From Streptosporangiaceae bacterium (GTDB lineage Bacteria; Actinomycetota; Actinomycetes; Streptosporangiales; Streptosporangiaceae): a DNA stretch of 64,000 bases. Of the stretch, positions 23,715 through 31,044 are shown piece after piece. The stretch's first letter is position 1. Each line of letters opens with the position of its first letter. The position numbers and the translations under genes were made by a program. The notes beneath the pieces were generated by a model. The model saw only the letters and a list, made by a program, of their open reading frames with translations. It was not told where the DNA came from and made no database searches. The stretch spans positions 30,659 to 94,658 of the forward strand of contig JAICWX010000001.1 in the NCBI GenBank assembly GCA_025934635.1, read 5' to 3'.

Positions 23715-24730
23715 CCCGCGCGGCGGGCGCGCTGACGCTCGCGGCGGCCGACCGGATCCGGTCACAGCCGGGCCGGGCGGTGCTGCTCTACCTGACCGAC
23801 CGCTGCCCGGTCGGCTGCGCGCACTGCTCGGTCAGCGCGCTGCCGCGCGGGCCGCGCCCGGATCCGGCCCTGGTCGGGCAGCTCGTGGACGGCCTGTGCG
23901 AGCGGGAGCGGATCCGCCTGGTCGGCATCTCCGGCGGCGAGCCGTTCACCGAGCGCCGCCCCCTGGAGCTGGCCACCGCCAGGCTCGCGGCGGCCGGGAA
24001 GCAGCTGGTGCTCTACACCAGCGGCAACTGGGGCCGCGACGACGGCACCGTGCCCGGCTGGACCCGGGCGGTCCTGGCCCGGGTGTCCTGCGTGGTGCTG
24101 AGCACCGACGCCTACCACGCCGCCCGCATCCCCGAATCCCGCTACCTGGCCGCGCTGCGCGCCACCGCCGAAGCCGGCCCCTGGATCGCCGTCCAGGTTC
24201 TCGGGACCGCCGTAGAGCTCGCGGAGGCCGAGCACCTGCTGGCCAAGGCCCTCGGCCCGTCCTGGCCGGAACGGGCCGAGATCCGGGCGACTGAGCTGCT
24301 GCCCCGCGGCCGCGGGGCCGGGCTCCGCCGGGCCGCCGGCCAGCCCGCCCGTCCCGCCCAGCCGGGGTACGTTTCCGGCCCCTGCTTCCTGGCCCGCACG
24401 CCCGTGGTCCGGCACGACGGGCGGATCACCGCGTGCTGCAACGAGGACGTGGTGACCGGCGGCGGACCCGCCGCGCTGCACGCCCGCGCGGACAACGCCG
24501 GGGAGCTGCAGGAAACCCTGGACGCGCTGGCCGGCAATCCGTTCCTCGCGGTGCTCGCCGCCGCCGGGCCCGGCGCGCTGGCCCGGCTGCCGCGCTACCG
24601 CGCGGTCGGCGAGCAGGCATATCCGGACATCTGCTCGGCGTGCTGGGCGCTGCTCGGCCGCGGTGCGGACTCCGATCCCGCGGTGCGGGTCATCGGCCTG
24701 CTGGCCGGCGCGCAGGCGGGGAGGTCCTGA
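23708..24730 (+). CDS. Radical SAM protein, paralogue of its upstream neighbour
   Basis: A 340-residue radical SAM enzyme. Cys33, Cys37 and Cys40 (CPVGCAHC) bind the cluster and LVGISGGEPFTE is the GGEP strand. VVLSTDAYHAARIP is the shared Ser-Asp-x-x-His motif. TPVVRHDGRITACCNEDV matches ACCNQDV of the upstream protein almost exactly, and ICSACWALLG supplies more cysteines. The start is GTG at 23708, inside the last codons of the previous gene. The tandem pair suggests two sequential or heterodimeric radical steps on one substrate. Confidence 0.9.
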   Translation: MLTRAAGALTLAAADRIRSQPGRAVLLYLTDRCPVGCAHCSVSALPRGPRPDPALVGQLVDGLCERERIRLVGISGGEPFTERRPLELATARLAAAGKQLVLYTSGNWGRDDGTVPGWTRAVLARVSCVVLSTDAYHAARIPESRYLAALRATAEAGPWIAVQVLGTAVELAEAEHLLAKALGPSWPERAEIRATELLPRGRGAGLRRAAGQPARPAQPGYVSGPCFLARTPVVRHDGRITACCNEDVVTGGGPAALHARADNAGELQETLDALAGNPFLAVLAAAGPGALARLPRYRAVGEQAYPDICSACWALLGRGADSDPAVRVIGLLAGAQAGRS

Positions 24731-25428
24731 TGGCCGCCGCCACCCTGGTCCGCCCGGTGCTCTGGCTGACGTTCCCCGCCGTGCAGGCCGCCGCGCACGC
24801 GCTGTGGACCGCGCCCCGGCTGCGCGAGCGCTACCCCGCCTACCTGGCCGCCATGCACGGGCTGATCCGCGCCTCGGTCCCGCTGATGGAGGCCGCGGCG
24901 CAGCGATGCCGCCTGCTGCCTCCCGGCGACCCGTCCGCCGGGCCGCTGGCCCGGTACTTCGGCACCCACGCGGAGGAGGAGCGAGGGCACGACGACTGGC
25001 TCCTCGAGGACCTGGCCGTGCTGGGCGCGCCGCCGCCGCAGGCACTGCTGGCCGATGATCTTCGCGATGACATCGCCGCGCTGGCCGGCGCGCAGTACTA
25101 CCTGATCCGGCACTGTCACCCGGCCTGCCTGCTCGGCTACATCGCCGTCCTCGAAGGGTGCCCGCCGGACGCCGCCGTGACCGGCCGGCTGCCCGCGCTG
25201 ACCGGCTGGCCGGCCGCCGCCTTCCGTACCGTGGCCGAGCACGCGGCCCTGGACCGGGACCACCAGCGCGACCTGGACACCCTGCTCGGCGGGCTGACGC
25301 TGAGTCCCGCGGTGACCGCGGCGGTCGCGCGCAACGCGGCGTTCACGGCGGTCCGCGCCGCCAGCCTGCTTCGTCACCTGGCCGGGATACCCCGGACGGG
25401 CAGCGCCTGGCCGGGGGAGCCGTCATGA
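24730..25428 (+). CDS. PqqC/TENA/heme-oxygenase-fold protein
   Basis: A 232-residue all-helical protein. The pattern FGTHAEEERGHDDWLLEDL and later AEHAALDRDHQRDL provides paired Glu and His ligands expected of heme-oxygenase-like diiron or cofactor-free oxidases such as PqqC, TENA and 'iron-containing redox enzyme' proteins. The ATG shares one base with the upstream stop. Its position right after two radical SAM genes recalls PQQ assembly, where PqqE (radical SAM) and PqqC act on one peptide, although this is an analogy only. Diiron N-oxygenase or chain-cleaving activity is also possible. Confidence 0.75.
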   Translation: MAAATLVRPVLWLTFPAVQAAAHALWTAPRLRERYPAYLAAMHGLIRASVPLMEAAAQRCRLLPPGDPSAGPLARYFGTHAEEERGHDDWLLEDLAVLGAPPPQALLADDLRDDIAALAGAQYYLIRHCHPACLLGYIAVLEGCPPDAAVTGRLPALTGWPAAAFRTVAEHAALDRDHQRDLDTLLGGLTLSPAVTAAVARNAAFTAVRAASLLRHLAGIPRTGSAWPGEPS

Positions 25429-28400
25429 CCTGTCCGAGCTGCCACGGCGACATCCCGGCCAACGCGCGCTTCTGCCCCAGCTGCGGGTCGGTCCTGGCGC
25501 CGCCGTCCCCGCCCCGCGAGCTGCGCAAGACCGTCACGGTGCTGTTCTGCGACATGACCGACTCGACCGCGCTGAGCGGGCGCCTCGATCCGGAGTCGCT
25601 GCGCGAGGTGATGCTCCGCTACTACGCGCTCATGCGTGACTGCCTGGAGCGCCACGGCGGGACGGTGGAGAAGTTCATCGGCGACGCGGTGGTGGCCGTG
25701 TTCGGGTTCCCGGTGCTGCACGAGGACGACGCGCAGCGGGCGCTGAGCGCCGCGGCGGAGATGCTCGCCTCCATCGAATCCCTCAACCTCGAGCTGCGCA
25801 CCCTGGTCGGGGTGGAGATCGGCATCCGGATCGGGGTCAACACCGGAGAGGTCGTGGCGGCCGAGGACGCCTCGTCGGGCCAGGTGCTGGCGGCGGGCGA
25901 GGCGGTCAACGTCGCCGCCCGCTTCCAGCAGCACGCCGCCCCCGGCCAGGTCATCGTCGGCCCGGTCACCCGGGCGCTGGCCGGGGACGACGCGGTCTTC
26001 GTCTCGGTCGGCGAGCTCACCCTGAAGGGCAAGGCCGACCCGGTGCCGGCCTGGCGGCTGGCCGAGCTCCGGCCGCCCGAGGCCAGCCACCTCGCCGCGC
26101 TCGACCTGCCCTTCGTCGGACGGGCGGGCGAGCTCGAGCAGCTCCTGCGGAGCTGGGACGAGACCGTCCGGTCGGCCTGCGGCCGGCTGGTCACGCTGCA
26201 CGGCGAGCCCGGGGTGGGCAAGACCAGGCTGGCCGCCGAGTTCGCGGCCCGGGTGGCCGGCCAGGGCGCCCTGGTCGGGGCCGGCCGGTGTCATCCGTAC
26301 GGCGAGGGCACCCCGCTGCACGCGCTGGGCGAGGCCCTGCGGCAGGTCGTGGCCGCGGCCCGGGACCGCGGCGCCCTGGATCCGGGAGCCGGTGTCTCCG
26401 CCGACGTCGGCGAGGCGCTCGGCTACCTCGAATCCGGCCTGCTCCGGGACGGGTCACCGGGCGATCAGCCCTACCAGCTGGCCTGGGCCATGACGCTGGT
26501 GCTGACGACGATCGGGAATGGCTGCCCCGTTCTGCTCATCATTGACGACCTGCATGCCGCGCGGCCGGCCCTGCTCGGCACCCTGCGCCAGCTGGCCGGG
26601 CGGATCACCGGGACGGCGGTGCTCGTGCTCGTGCTCGGACGGTCCGAGCTGATCGAGGAGCCCGGCGCCTGGCCGGCCGAGGGGCTGCTGCCGCTGGGCC
26701 CGCTCAGCGCCGACGAGGCCAGGCTGTTCCTGGCCACGCTGACCGAGGTGGCGGCCCACCAGGCCGGGCTGAGCGACCGGATCGTCGAGCGGGCCGGCGG
26801 CAACCCCTTCTTCCTGGAGCAGCTCGCCGCGATCCCTCATCAGATCGACGCTGGCCAGCCGGGGAACGACACGCTGCCGCCCACCGTGCGCTCGGTCATC
26901 GCGGCCCGGCTGGACCGGCTCGACCCCTCCGAGCAGGACGTGCTGCTGCGCGCGGCGGTGCCGGGGAACCGGTTCTCGGTGCCCGAGCTCGGGGCGCTGC
27001 TGGACGCCGAGCCCGCCGTCGGCGACCCGCCGGAAGAGGCCCTCGGCACGCTGACCGAGCGCCGCCTGATCCAGCCCGAACGGGTGACCGACGCGTACCG
27101 CTTCTCCGGCGTGCTGATCCGCGACGTCGCCTACAACACCTTGTCCAAGCGCGCCCGGCTGCGCTACCACGAGGTGCTCGCGGCCTGGTACCGGCGCCGC
27201 ACGCAGAGCCCGGACCTGGTCGGGCTGCACCTCGAGCGGGCCTACCGGCTGGCCGCCGACCTGCACCCGGCCGACCCGCGGGTCCGGCGGCTGCGGATCG
27301 ACGCCGCCCAGACCCTCGCCTCGGCCGGCGCCCGGGCGCTGCGCGGCAGCGACCTGCCGTGGGCCGCCGACCTGCTGACCCAGGCCCTCGACCTGCACGA
27401 GGAAAGCTCGCCGGAGCGGACGACGGTCGGCGTCCAGCTGGCCGAGGCGCAGCTGCTGCTGGGCGCCGACCCGGACGCCCAGCAGACGCTGCGGACGCTG
27501 GCCGGCCGGGCCGCGGCGGACGGCGATCAGCGCACCGCGGCGCATGCCCGGCTGCTGCTGGCCGCGCTGGAGCTGCCGGGTCCGTCCGCGGTCGAGGACG
27601 CGCTGGCCACCGTGCCGGTCTTCGAGGCCGCCGATGACCACCTCGGCCTGGCCCGGGCCTGGCTGCGGGTGGGCCAGCTGCGCCAGCTCGGCGGCCACTA
27701 CTCCGAGGCGGAGGAACTGCTGCGGCGGGCGCTGCGGCACGCCGTGGCGACCGACACCCAGCTCGAGCTGGCCACCGTGGTCGGCGGGCTGGCCACGTCG
27801 CTGTGGCGCGGCCCGACCCCGGTCGACGCCGCGCTGGCCGGCTGCCGCGCGCTGCTGGCCGAGCACGGCGACGGTCACCGGGCGGTGCGCGCCACCGTGA
27901 ACTGCCCGCACGCGGTCCTGCTGGCCTACCGGGGCGACTACGACGAGGCGCGCGCGCTGGTCCAGGTGTCGCTGCAGATCATCACCGAGCTCGGCCACGC
28001 CTACGGCGCGGTCACCATGATGATCTTCGCCGCCACCCTGGAGGGCCTGGCCGGATGCTGGGACACCGCCGAGAACCTGCTGCGCGACGCGGCCGAGGCC
28101 AGCCTGGCCCGCGGCGACACCCTCAGCCACGCCGCCGCCGCGGCCGGGCTGACCCGCGCCTACCTGGAGCAGGGGAAGGACGGTGCCGTGCTGGACGCGG
28201 CCGAGGTGATCGCCGTCACCGGCGACCCGTTCGTGGACGCCGAGATCTACGGGGTCAAGGGCCGGGCGCTGGCCGCCCGCGGCGACCAGGGGGCCGCGCT
28301 GAACACCGCGGACCTGGCCCTGGCGACCGCGACCCTGACCGATTCGACCGCCTGCCTGGCCACCGCGGAGCTCGACCGGGCGCACGTGCTGCGCGCCCTC

Positions 28401-28514
28401 GGCGACGACGCGGCGGCGGCCGCCGCGGCGGCCGCCGCGCGGCGGCTCTACCGGGACAAGGGCCACGCCGTCGGCGTCGGCTGGACGGCCGCGTTCGCGG
28501 AGGAGGCGCCGTGA
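25425..28514 (+). CDS. Class III nucleotidyl cyclase fused to AAA-type ATPase and TPR region
   Basis: A 1029-residue signalling protein. It opens with a zinc ribbon (CPSCHGDI, CPSCGSV), then a cyclase domain at about 35-205. The metal Asp residues are in LFCDMTDST and FIGDAVVAVFG, and the transition-state Asn and Arg are in EAVNVAARFQ, so catalysis looks possible. An ATPase follows with P-loop HGEPGVGKTRL and LLIIDDLHAA, then about 500 residues of TPR-like helices. It overlaps both neighbours by 4 bp. Such proteins are sensors or regulators, and finding one inside a RiPP-like operon is unusual. It could also regulate through the ATPase alone. Confidence 0.88.
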   Translation: MTCPSCHGDIPANARFCPSCGSVLAPPSPPRELRKTVTVLFCDMTDSTALSGRLDPESLREVMLRYYALMRDCLERHGGTVEKFIGDAVVAVFGFPVLHEDDAQRALSAAAEMLASIESLNLELRTLVGVEIGIRIGVNTGEVVAAEDASSGQVLAAGEAVNVAARFQQHAAPGQVIVGPVTRALAGDDAVFVSVGELTLKGKADPVPAWRLAELRPPEASHLAALDLPFVGRAGELEQLLRSWDETVRSACGRLVTLHGEPGVGKTRLAAEFAARVAGQGALVGAGRCHPYGEGTPLHALGEALRQVVAAARDRGALDPGAGVSADVGEALGYLESGLLRDGSPGDQPYQLAWAMTLVLTTIGNGCPVLLIIDDLHAARPALLGTLRQLAGRITGTAVLVLVLGRSELIEEPGAWPAEGLLPLGPLSADEARLFLATLTEVAAHQAGLSDRIVERAGGNPFFLEQLAAIPHQIDAGQPGNDTLPPTVRSVIAARLDRLDPSEQDVLLRAAVPGNRFSVPELGALLDAEPAVGDPPEEALGTLTERRLIQPERVTDAYRFSGVLIRDVAYNTLSKRARLRYHEVLAAWYRRRTQSPDLVGLHLERAYRLAADLHPADPRVRRLRIDAAQTLASAGARALRGSDLPWAADLLTQALDLHEESSPERTTVGVQLAEAQLLLGADPDAQQTLRTLAGRAAADGDQRTAAHARLLLAALELPGPSAVEDALATVPVFEAADDHLGLARAWLRVGQLRQLGGHYSEAEELLRRALRHAVATDTQLELATVVGGLATSLWRGPTPVDAALAGCRALLAEHGDGHRAVRATVNCPHAVLLAYRGDYDEARALVQVSLQIITELGHAYGAVTMMIFAATLEGLAGCWDTAENLLRDAAEASLARGDTLSHAAAAAGLTRAYLEQGKDGAVLDAAEVIAVTGDPFVDAEIYGVKGRALAARGDQGAALNTADLALATATLTDSTACLATAELDRAHVLRALGDDAAAAAAAAAARRLYRDKGHAVGVGWTAAFAEEAP

Positions 28515-29335
28515 ACCCGAGCCCGCCGTCGCTGACCTGGAACGCCCTCGGCCTGAGCCCGGCCGAGCTGGCCGTGGTGGCCGACTGGCCCGGGGCGGCC
28601 GACGCGGACTGGGCCTGGGGCGGCGCGACCGGGCGCGGCGTGCGGGTCTGCGTCGTGGACAGCGGGATCGAGGAGGACCACCCGGACGTCGGCCCGGTGC
28701 AGGGCTCCTACGCCGTCACCGGGCCGGCCGGCGGCGAGCTCGAGGTCGTCCCGGTCCCGGCCGGCGACGCCTGCGGTCACGGCACCGCCTGCGCCGGCGT
28801 GATCCGGGCGCTGGCCCCGGAATGCGAGCTGTACAGCGTCCGGGTGCTCGGCGAGCGGTACAGCTCGACCGGGGACATGTTCATCGCCGGGCTGCGCTGG
28901 GCGGTGGCCCAGAAGTTCGACGTGGTGAACCTCAGCCTGTCGACCACCCGGCAGAAGTTCGCCGAGGCGCTGCACGCGGTGGCGGACGAGGCCTACTTCG
29001 CGGGCACCGTCCTGGTCGCGGCCGCGCACAACACCCCGGTGGAGAGCTTCCCCTGGCGGTTCGCCTCGGTGGTATCCGTCGGCAGCCACGCGGCCCGCGA
29101 CCCCGGCCTGGTGCTCTACAACCCCACCCCGCCGGTGGAATTCTTCGCCTACGGCACCGACGTCGACGTGGCCTGGCCCGGCGGCCAGCGCAGCCGGATC
29201 ACCGGGAACAGCTTCGCCGCGCCGCACGTGGCCGGGTACTGCGCGCTGGCCCGCAGCAAGCACCCCGGCCTGACTCCCTTCCAGGTGAAAAGCCTGCTCT
29301 ACCTGATGTCCGACAACGTGAAAGGGTCCGCATGA
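28511..29335 (+). CDS. Subtilisin-family (S8) serine protease without signal peptide
   Basis: A 274-residue protease with the intact triad: Asp50 in CVVDSGIEEDHPDV, His90 in CGHGTACAGVI and Ser234 in TGNSFAAPHVAGY. Asn174 in AAAHNTP is the likely oxyanion residue. There is no signal peptide and essentially no pro-domain, so it should act in the cytosol, as RiPP leader peptidases do. The start is GTG at 28511 (GTGA overlap with the cyclase-ATPase gene), and its stop overlaps the GAF gene ATG. A role in removing a leader peptide is inferred from context; signal-dependent proteolysis is the alternative. Confidence 0.9.
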   Translation: MNPSPPSLTWNALGLSPAELAVVADWPGAADADWAWGGATGRGVRVCVVDSGIEEDHPDVGPVQGSYAVTGPAGGELEVVPVPAGDACGHGTACAGVIRALAPECELYSVRVLGERYSSTGDMFIAGLRWAVAQKFDVVNLSLSTTRQKFAEALHAVADEAYFAGTVLVAAAHNTPVESFPWRFASVVSVGSHAARDPGLVLYNPTPPVEFFAYGTDVDVAWPGGQRSRITGNSFAAPHVAGYCALARSKHPGLTPFQVKSLLYLMSDNVKGSA

Positions 29336-29982
29336 ACGACAACGGCAACCTGGTCGCGGCGGCGGCCGCTTTCCTGGGTGAGGCGGAACACGAACACAAA
29401 GAACTGCTCGCCTCGGTCGTGGCGGTGGCGCGGGCCCTGTTCGGGGCCGCGGCGGCGTCGGTCTTCCTGCTCGACGACCAGGCCGGCGAGCTGGTCTTCG
29501 AGGCCGTCTCCGGCGCGGGCGAGGACCACCTGGTCGGCGAGCGTTTCCCGGCCTCCCGCGGCATCGCCGGCTGGGTCCTCGGCGCGCAGGAGCCGCTGAT
29601 CGTCTCCGACCTGAGCACCAACCCGGTCTTCGCCCGGGACCTGGCCGAGACCACCGGCTACGTGCCGCGGTCCCTGATGGCCGCGCCGCTGCAGCGCCGC
29701 GACGAGACCATCGGGGTGATGGAGGTGCTCGACCCCGTCCCCAGCGCGGTCAGCCCGCTCGGGGCGGCGGAGCTGCTCACCTTGTTCGCCGGACAGGCCG
29801 CGGTGGCGCTCGGCGTCATCCAGCGCAACCGTGCCGCCTACCGGATGCTCGCCCAGGACGACGGGGAACCCAGCGAGCTCGCGCAGATGGCCCGGCTGCT
29901 CGACGAACTCGGCGCCGAACGGCGCGCGGCCGGGGTGAACCTGCTGGATTCGCTGCACCGGCTGCTGTCCTCGGCCCGATGA
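29332..29982 (+). CDS. GAF-domain sensor protein
   Basis: A 216-residue single GAF-domain protein. ASVFLLDDQAGELVFEAVSG, ASRGIAGWVLGAQEPLIVSDL and SLMAAPLQRRDETIGVMEVLD follow the standard GAF order. C-terminal helices have no kinase or DNA-binding domain. The gene overlaps the protease by 4 bp. With the cyclase-ATPase upstream it could read a cyclic nucleotide or other small ligand and pass the signal to a partner. Confidence 0.88.
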   Translation: MNDNGNLVAAAAAFLGEAEHEHKELLASVVAVARALFGAAAASVFLLDDQAGELVFEAVSGAGEDHLVGERFPASRGIAGWVLGAQEPLIVSDLSTNPVFARDLAETTGYVPRSLMAAPLQRRDETIGVMEVLDPVPSAVSPLGAAELLTLFAGQAAVALGVIQRNRAAYRMLAQDDGEPSELAQMARLLDELGAERRAAGVNLLDSLHRLLSSAR

Positions 29983-30001
29983 CTTCCACGGAGGGATGAT
30001 C

Positions 30002-31033
30002 ATGCGTTTCGACCCGCCGCTGCGGATCGCCGCGGCCGCGCTGTGGCTGCCGGACGACTGCGAGACGGTCATCGACGCGGCCCGGGCCCAGCGCATCGAG
30101 CCCGCCCGCGCCGCCGCCAACGGCTACGTGCAGCTGTCCGTCAGCGACCTCCCGCCGCCCGCGATGGCGGTCCGCGCGGGCGCCGCCGCGCTGGCCCAGG
30201 CCGGGTTCGGCCCGGCCGAGGTCGGGCTGCTGGTGCACGCCTGGACCTACTACCAGGGGCAGGACTACTGGGAGCCGGTGCACTACATCCTCAACGAGCT
30301 CGCCCTGTACGGGGCCGCCCCGGTCGGCGTCAGCCTCGGCTGCAACGGCGGGTTCGCCGCGGTCGAGACCGCGGCCTGCCGCCTGCTGGCCGGGGCGGAG
30401 CGGACCGCCCTGGTCACCACGGCCGAGCGGTTCTGCCCGCCGCGCTTCGACCGGTGGGCCTCCAACCTCGACGTCTGCTACGGCGACAGCGGCACCGCGC
30501 TGCTCCTCCAGTCCACCCCCAGCACGGGCGAACGCGGCCCGTTCGAGCTGCTCAGCACGGCCAACGTGACCGATCCGCACCTCGAGGGGATGTACCGCGG
30601 CTCGGCGCCGTGGAACACGGTCCCGTTCGAGCACGCCGAGACGATCGACATCCGCACCCAGATCAGGAACTTCATGGCGGCCGGGCACGGGCCGGCCTTC
30701 GGCGGGGTGGTCACCCGTTCGGTCCAGCAGACCGTCCGGTCGGCCCTGGACCAGGCGGGCCTGGCCGCGGACGACCCGAGGATCCGGGTCATCGCCCCGC
30801 CGCGGTTCGGGGCCGAGGTGATCCTGCACTCCTACACCGAGGTCCTGGCCGGGCTGACCAAGGCCGAGATCGTCAACCTGGGCCGGGGGACCGGCCACCT
30901 GGGCGCCGGTGACATGGCCGCGAACCTGGCCGACATCGACGCCGCGGGGATGCTCGAGCCCGGCCAGATCGCCCTGCTGCTGTCGGCCACGGCCGGCTTC
31001 AGCTGGTCCGGCCTGGTAGTTCGCCGATCATGA
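30002..31033 (+). CDS. KAS III-like protein, probable acyltransferase (CerJ/ChlB3-like)
   Basis: A 343-residue thiolase-fold protein. Cys114 sits in SLGCNGGFAAVETA, the usual nucleophile site. The FabH Asn motif GNxxSAS is replaced by GRGTGHLGAGDMAAN with His299 and Asp304, and no PHQAN motif is found. KAS III homologues altered in this way often transfer acyl groups instead of condensing them. ACGGAGGG lies 6 bases before ATG 30002; the ATG at 29996 is too close to be used. It could attach an acyl unit made by the ccr trio at 3.8-7.0 kb to the operon's product. Confidence 0.83.
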   Translation: MRFDPPLRIAAAALWLPDDCETVIDAARAQRIEPARAAANGYVQLSVSDLPPPAMAVRAGAAALAQAGFGPAEVGLLVHAWTYYQGQDYWEPVHYILNELALYGAAPVGVSLGCNGGFAAVETAACRLLAGAERTALVTTAERFCPPRFDRWASNLDVCYGDSGTALLLQSTPSTGERGPFELLSTANVTDPHLEGMYRGSAPWNTVPFEHAETIDIRTQIRNFMAAGHGPAFGGVVTRSVQQTVRSALDQAGLAADDPRIRVIAPPRFGAEVILHSYTEVLAGLTKAEIVNLGRGTGHLGAGDMAANLADIDAAGMLEPGQIALLLSATAGFSWSGLVVRRS

Positions 31034-31044
31034 GCGGGTGAGTC

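Noticed and set aside
17914..25428. Known PQQ or mycofactocin gene cluster
   Set aside because: No PqqA/PqqD/PqqB/PqqF or MftA/MftB/MftE type genes are seen, and the radical SAM proteins do not show the MftC or PqqE gene order; only an analogy remains.
26454..28466. 670-codon minus-strand open frame opposite the cyclase-ATPase gene
   Set aside because: Low-complexity Gly/Gln/Val/Arg composition, no motif and no ribosome binding site; it is antisense to a clearly conserved protein.
30002..31033. Ordinary FabH for fatty acid initiation
   Set aside because: The His and Asn motifs of FabH (PHQAN and GNxxSAS) are absent; the residues match acyltransferring relatives more closely.
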